64,000 nt of DNA from Straminergon stramineum (lineage: Eukaryota > Streptophyta > Bryopsida > Hypnales > Calliergonaceae): contig OY987268.1 in NCBI GenBank assembly GCA_963920665.1, positions 7,690,501-7,754,500 of the forward strand, written 5' to 3'. The notes under the pieces were generated by a model. It searched no databases, was not told the origin of the DNA, and worked only from the letters and a program-made list of their open reading frames with translations. Shown one piece after another: positions 59,758-64,000 of the stretch. Position 1 is the stretch's first letter; every line of letters starts with the position of its first letter. A program made the translations under genes and the position numbers.

Positions 59758-62700
59758 ATGGCGTACTTTTTGATGTGGATGGCCATCTTCTTTACAATGG
59801 CAATTTCTTGGAAATGCATGGGTATTGTGTGGTTTACTTGGTGAGTATAAATGTTATTTAGAAAGTGTTAGTGATTAGAAAGTGCAAGTTCAAATTCATT
59901 ATTGTTCACATTACTAAGTTCTTTGCATAGTTTTCTATTCAATTTCTTTTGAGTTGTACAACTAGTCTCGTTTCCATCATTAATGTAAATGAGCAAACTA
60001 AAACATTTGTCTCCTAATTTCAATAGGTAGGGAACTCTTTTAATATTATTCAATGAAGTTTCCTTTGTAGAACATGCCTAGTTCAATTATTCGACATGAT
60101 TAGAGTAATTTGCTCTCTACACATCCTAACAAGATATGTCATTGATAGTATGTATTAAATTCTTTGCAGGAAAGACAAGGATTTCTTACATGTGCAAAAT
60201 GAGCATTGTAAAAGACTATGCAAAAATATACAAAGACTTGAGAAATGCTTGAAGAATATGGAAGCATCTGCAAAGACAAAAGTCTTGAATAAAAATCAAT
60301 GCGTTCATCTTTTTGGCAAGTTCATACTAGCCATGAAGGACTTCAACAAAATGTTGTCAAGTTCTACAGAAGATCTCAAATTCCAATCTATTTTTGAAGA
60401 GTTGTGTCATCTTCAAACGAAAATAGAGATAGTGGGGGAAAATTGCATGGACCAAAATCGATGGTGTCATTCAGCTATATTTCAACTACAAAACAAAGAA
60501 ACTTTTCGAGAGTTGCTTTTAGATTTGGAGTCTTGTTATAACATCGCACATGAGAAGTATTTATTCCACCATCCCTACCCATCAAACAATATCTTATACA
60601 CCCTTAAGTTTCATGTAGCTACCTATCAACAAGTCCTTGAAGATGCACAAGTTCTCAAAGGGAAGCTTGAACATGTACTTGAAGCAAAAGTGTCGAAGGA
60701 TTATGAAATAGCGCAACATCTATTGTTGAGACTTAGAAATTTGGATCGAGTTGACGGTGGAGACTTAGATGCATTGGAGGTTTCACTTGATTTCAAGATA
60801 CCAGAATTAAATAATCATATAGGTAAAGGAGGCTATGGAGATGTCTTCAAATCCAATGGGTTTGGCTTTGCGTGTGCTACAAAAGTGTTGAAGGGTGGTC
60901 GTGAATTTCTCATCAATTCTCGAAAGGAGCTTGGCATTTTGGCCGGCTTGAGCCATCCCAATCTTGTCCAATTTGTTGGTTGTGGGACAAACAAAAATCT
61001 TGATGAGATGGATGAAGAAGATGAAACGGGTGAGATGTATTTGGTGATGGAGCTTATGCAATCAAGCTTGTCTACTATATTGAAGGATGAAAAGAAACCT
61101 TTACCCTATTATCTTGCAATTGACATCATGCACCAAATTGCCAAGGGTGTGTATGTCGCGCCCCTTAGTGACACTTACCACCTTAAGCTCACTTTCCAAA
61201 CACTTAGCACCTTAGTGCCACTAAGGTTCACGCTCTCCTAACACTGCACATGCCACGCACCCACAATGTTAGGTTTCAACCCAAGTCACGGGGTTCCCCA
61301 TTCCTCCGTGACTCCCAATCCTTTCCTTGTAATCCTTAACTCCCACAAGACACCGGGCATGTCATTTGATGACATGGGGCGGAACTTCCATTGATGTCCA
61401 AGCAATCGGTGAGGCACTACTCCCACCGGTGCTAACCGCCCTTGAATGGGACCCAACTCCCCACTAGGCCCAACCCAACTCATTTCGGGACTCACTAATC
61501 AGGACTCACCCAACGGGACTCACACCATGGCCTAGTGTAGAGTGGGACACCACCCAACCGGTATCAAGGAGTGCCCAAGCACTCCATGGTAACACACAAG
61601 TGGTGGTGAGGCTCCAACACTAACCTCACCACCCGGGGCCACTTAGGCTCACCATGGCACCATCCGAGAGTGAGGAGGGAGACCACCCCTCCTCATAGTA
61701 CTCTCTGCGGGATTCGGCAGCCCCCCCCATACTAGAGGTCACCGGGAACCCCCAAGATGCACCCCATCTTGGAAGACCACCCATTTCTCCCGATTCGCGC
61801 TACTTTGGGACTCCCGAACTTCCACCCGGCATAACTTTGCGGTCCGGGATCCAAATCGCACATGCGACCCCATTTTCGACATCTACGCGACGCGTAGATG
61901 CCGATGGACTACTCACTTGCTCCATTCGGACAAGTACTCGCAAAGATATCGCCCTCCAAAGATTCGGGACACTCCCGCCGCGGCCGGGACACTCCCGGCG
62001 CGGCCAGAGCACTCCCGGCGCGACCGGGACACCCCCAACTTTGAACGCCCATAACTTTTGACTCGCAAGTCCAAATCACGCGTTCTTTGGACGGCTAGAA
62101 GCGTCTTCTCAAGACCTTTCCAAGCATGTATCACACGCCCTCAAATTCATTCGGATCAGAGCGCTACATCGCTCTGATCGCTCGGGACTCCTAGTCCCCC
62201 TCACCTCATCTCTTGCAAGGCTTGGGGAGTCACCCCCAATGTCCCCCTTGCTCACCAAGGTGGCACGGGCACGCCTTGTGATGAGGGTCGTGACAGTGTA
62301 TTACCTTCATGACATGCAAGTTGCTCATCTTGACTTGAAACCTGATAATGTATTGTCAAACTCAATACCTATAGAGAATTTGGATCCTTGTTGTATATTC
62401 AAAGTCACTGACTATGGGACTTCTGAGTTGGAGGTTTGCAAAAATCCTAGGAATCCAAAGCCATCAAAGCATATGATTGGAACACGAGGGTACATGCCCC
62501 CTAAAATGATCGAGGGGAGTAAAACCCCATTGTATCATTTCCAAGCAGATGTGTGGTCATTTGCCATGATATGCTCAGAGATTCTATCTAGAAAGGTTCC
62601 ATACTCTGGTTTAAAACCAAAAGTTATTAATGATCAAATATCAAGTCCACATGGCTTGCGACCAGACCTACCCAACAATTGCAAAGAACTCACGGACTTA

Positions 62701-64000
62701 ATCCAAGAATGTTGGTCTCAAGATCCTCTTCAACGACCAACATTTTCTAACATTTGTGAGAGGCTCACAAGTTTAAAGAAGTCCTTTTGGAACGGAACCT
62801 ACTCACAGAAGATGGTTCCCCAATATGGTTCACTTTACACCTTAAGAAATTCCAAGTCCATTGTAGACCATGTCCCAAAGGTATGAAATTGTTGAAGTGT
62901 GAAACTCAGTAAATGATGTTTGTTTCCTGTATTTCTCCTTGGAACTTCACGTTCATGTTTTGAAGTGTAGTGCTTTCTTTTTATATGAAAATGACTTAGT
63001 AAATACGACTTTTGTATTTGTCCAGGTGGATGAACCAATTACACTTCTAGAGGAAGTTTTGGTTGGTTTAGAACATCAATTATCTAAAGCCAAAGAGCTT
63101 TTGAAGATGAAGTATATAGGCATTGTGGGCATGGGTGGAATTGGCAAGACCACATTAGCCAAAGCAATATTAGATGATGTTCTTGTGAATTCTTCATACA
63201 ATGCATCATGTTTTGTTGCACAATGCCAAAAATATCCAAGTTCATTTGGGATATTGTGTGAGATATTATCAAAGCTTGAGAAAGATAAAAAACTCAAGAA
63301 CTTGGAACTTGAGAAAGATCAAAAATCCAAGAATTTGGGACTTGAGAAAGATCAAAACCTCAAGAATTTGGAACTTGAGAAAGATCAAAAACCCAAGAAT
63401 TTGGAACTTGAGAAAGATCAAAAACCCAACATTTTGGAACTTGGGAAAGATAAAAAACCCAAGAATTTGGAAGAAGCGCAAGAGATGATGAAAAAATTCT
63501 TGGTTGAAATGAAGGTTCTTTTAATCTTAGATGATATCAAGGATCAAGCTCAAGTGCACGATATAGTTCCTTTAGAGATGATTTATGCTAGCGAAGGCAC
63601 TACAATAATTCTCACATCACGCAAATGGAGTACAATGGAATCATTTGTAGGCATTGAAGGAAGGTTGGACATTGAATTGTTGGATGAAAAGGCGGCATCA
63701 ATGCTTTTCACCACTCACCTTTCTTGGAGTGTGGCTCCTTTGTCTCCAGACTTTGAAGACTTACGCAAGCATATTGTCAAAGCTTGCAATGGCTTGCCTT
63801 TGAGCTTGAGAGTGATGGGTGCATTTCTCCATCATAAAGGGAGGTTGCGAAGTTGGGAACGAGCTTTACAAAGGATGGCAAGAGGAAGGAATTTGGATGG
63901 TGATGAAGAAATTTGGAACACCTTGAAAATAAGCTATGATGGATTAAACGATGATGTTGAAAAGAGGATGTTTTTGGACATTGCTTGTTTCTTTTGTCGA
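59758..64000 (+). CDS. Kinase-NB-ARC (PNL-type NLR) receptor gene, interrupted by a solo LTR and cut by the window end
   Basis: Probable intracellular immune receptor of the moss PNL class. Exon 1 is 59758-59840 (donor GTGAGT). Exon 2 starts at 60170 in matching phase and runs to 62880, but an LTR (61154-62295) sits inside it. Exon 3 runs from 63026 past 64000, open throughout. Residue numbers ignore the LTR. Residues 1-28 are hydrophobic (MAYFLMWMAIFFTMAIS), a possible anchor. Residues ~30-235 are helical, like the DUF1221/MLKL-type four-helix region. The kinase spans ~240-515: GKGGYG loop 246-251, Lys266, HLDLKPDN 365-372 (non-RD), DYG 393-395 instead of DFG, and PPK instead of APE. The NB-ARC starts at ~550: P-loop GMGGIGKTT 584-592, six 11-residue repeats 633-698, kinase-2 VLLILDDI 713-720, TTIILTSRKW, GLPLSLRVMG and MFLDIACFF at the edge. 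LRRs, if any, lie beyond. Read straight through, translation stops at 61239, so the gene is disrupted unless the LTR is spliced out. Confidence 0.88.
61880..61900. repeat. Perfect palindrome inside the LTR
   Basis: CATCTACGCG, one central A, then CGCGTAGATG: 10-bp arms with a single-base centre, within the CpG-rich part of the LTR. Confidence 0.85.
61966..62040. repeat. 20-bp GC-rich tandem repeat inside the LTR
   Basis: Three full units of the type GGGACACTCCCGGCGCGGCC (61966-61985, 61986-62005, 62006-62025) and a partial fourth. They lie in the LTR and could be part of its promoter/enhancer (U3-like), which is inference. Confidence 0.85.
62154..62179. repeat. Hairpin near the right end of the LTR
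   Basis: GATCAGAGCG, six bases, then CGCTCTGATC: a perfect 10-bp stem about 115 bp before the LTR end. Confidence 0.85.
63275..63472 (+). repeat. Six in-frame 33-bp repeats within the NB-ARC coding exon
   Basis: Units start at 63275, 63308, 63341, 63374, 63407 and 63440. The consensus encodes LEKDQKPKNLE, with unit variants such as LEKDKKLKNLE and LELGKDKKPK. The array keeps the reading frame and is highly charged. It lies between the P-loop and kinase-2, where NB-ARC domains normally have no such expansion. Confidence 0.95.

Larger units (their letters stand above)
61154..62295. mobile_element. Solo LTR of a retrotransposon inside the kinase domain
   Basis: The 1142-bp insert begins TGTCGCGCCCC and ends GGGTCGTGACA, the TG...CA ends with short inverted termini (TGTC/GACA) of an LTR. 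It is flanked by the perfect 5-bp duplication GTGTA (61149-61153 and 62296-62300). Removing the insert and one GTGTA restores the kinase reading AKGVYYLHDMQVAHLDLKPD exactly. There is no internal region, primer-binding site or polyprotein, so it is a solo LTR left by recombination between two LTRs. It is GC- and CpG-rich against AT-rich flanks, which suggests a fairly recent arrival. The superfamily cannot be told from an LTR alone. Confidence 0.93.

Noticed and set aside
61154..62295. Ordinary intron of the kinase gene
   Set aside because: TG...CA ends, inverted TGTC/GACA termini and the exact 5-bp flanking duplication show an inserted LTR; the better GTATGT donor would also shift the frame.
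63275..63472. CRISPR-like array
   Set aside because: The 33-bp units are directly adjacent with no spacers and are in frame with an NB-ARC coding exon of a plant gene.
1..64000. tRNA, rRNA or snRNA genes
   Set aside because: Looking for tRNA arm motifs and familiar rRNA/snRNA strings by eye gave nothing convincing. A covariance-model scan would be needed to exclude small RNAs.

Overview
This is a nuclear plant genome window. It holds spliced genes with GT-AG introns, long AT-rich intergenic DNA dense in decayed repeats, and plant-specific families (an RS2Z-type SR protein, a TORTIFOLIA1/SPIRAL2-like protein). The last gene fuses a protein kinase to an NB-ARC domain. That combination is established for mosses (the 'PNL' class of NLR), so a moss or other bryophyte is the best guess; this is inference from domain content. 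Six protein-coding genes could be rebuilt exon by exon with consistent splice phases. In order they are: (1) minus strand, 14175 down to 8678, an RS2Z splicing factor of about 311 aa with one RRM, two CCHC knuckles and an RS/SP tail; (2) minus strand, 25913 down to 21048, a multi-PHD-finger nuclear protein of about 573 aa; (3) plus strand, 29681-31843, a NIPA-family magnesium transporter of about 342 aa; (4) plus strand, 35856-40223, a TORTIFOLIA1/SPIRAL2-like microtubule-associated protein of about 877 aa; (5) plus strand, 51192-54871, a TMEM120/TMPIT-like membrane protein of about 291 aa, probably with further 5' exons; (6) plus strand, 59758 to beyond 64000, a kinase-NB-ARC receptor gene. 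Genes 1-5 look intact and are housekeeping-type. They are functionally unrelated neighbours, as expected in a plant genome. The most striking region is the right end. The kinase-NB-ARC gene carries a 1142-bp insertion (61154-62295) bounded by TGTC...GACA and a perfect 5-bp target duplication. This is a solo LTR lying inside the kinase catalytic core, just before the HxDLKPxN loop. Both sides of the kinase and the NB-ARC remain open, and splice-like sequences at the LTR edges could in principle remove it in frame with loss of one codon. The same gene has six in-frame 33-bp repeats in the NB domain between the P-loop and kinase-2. The intergenic DNA has few unique landmarks but a layered repeat history. 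It includes a ~190-bp Helitron-like family (four copies, one split by a 263-bp palindromic foldback element), several small TIR families, an 83-bp retrotransposed 3' tail with a perfect 15-bp target duplication, and a ~180-bp imperfect tandem array. No rRNA, tRNA or CRISPR was recognised. All exon borders are from reading the sequence by eye; no search or transcript evidence was available.
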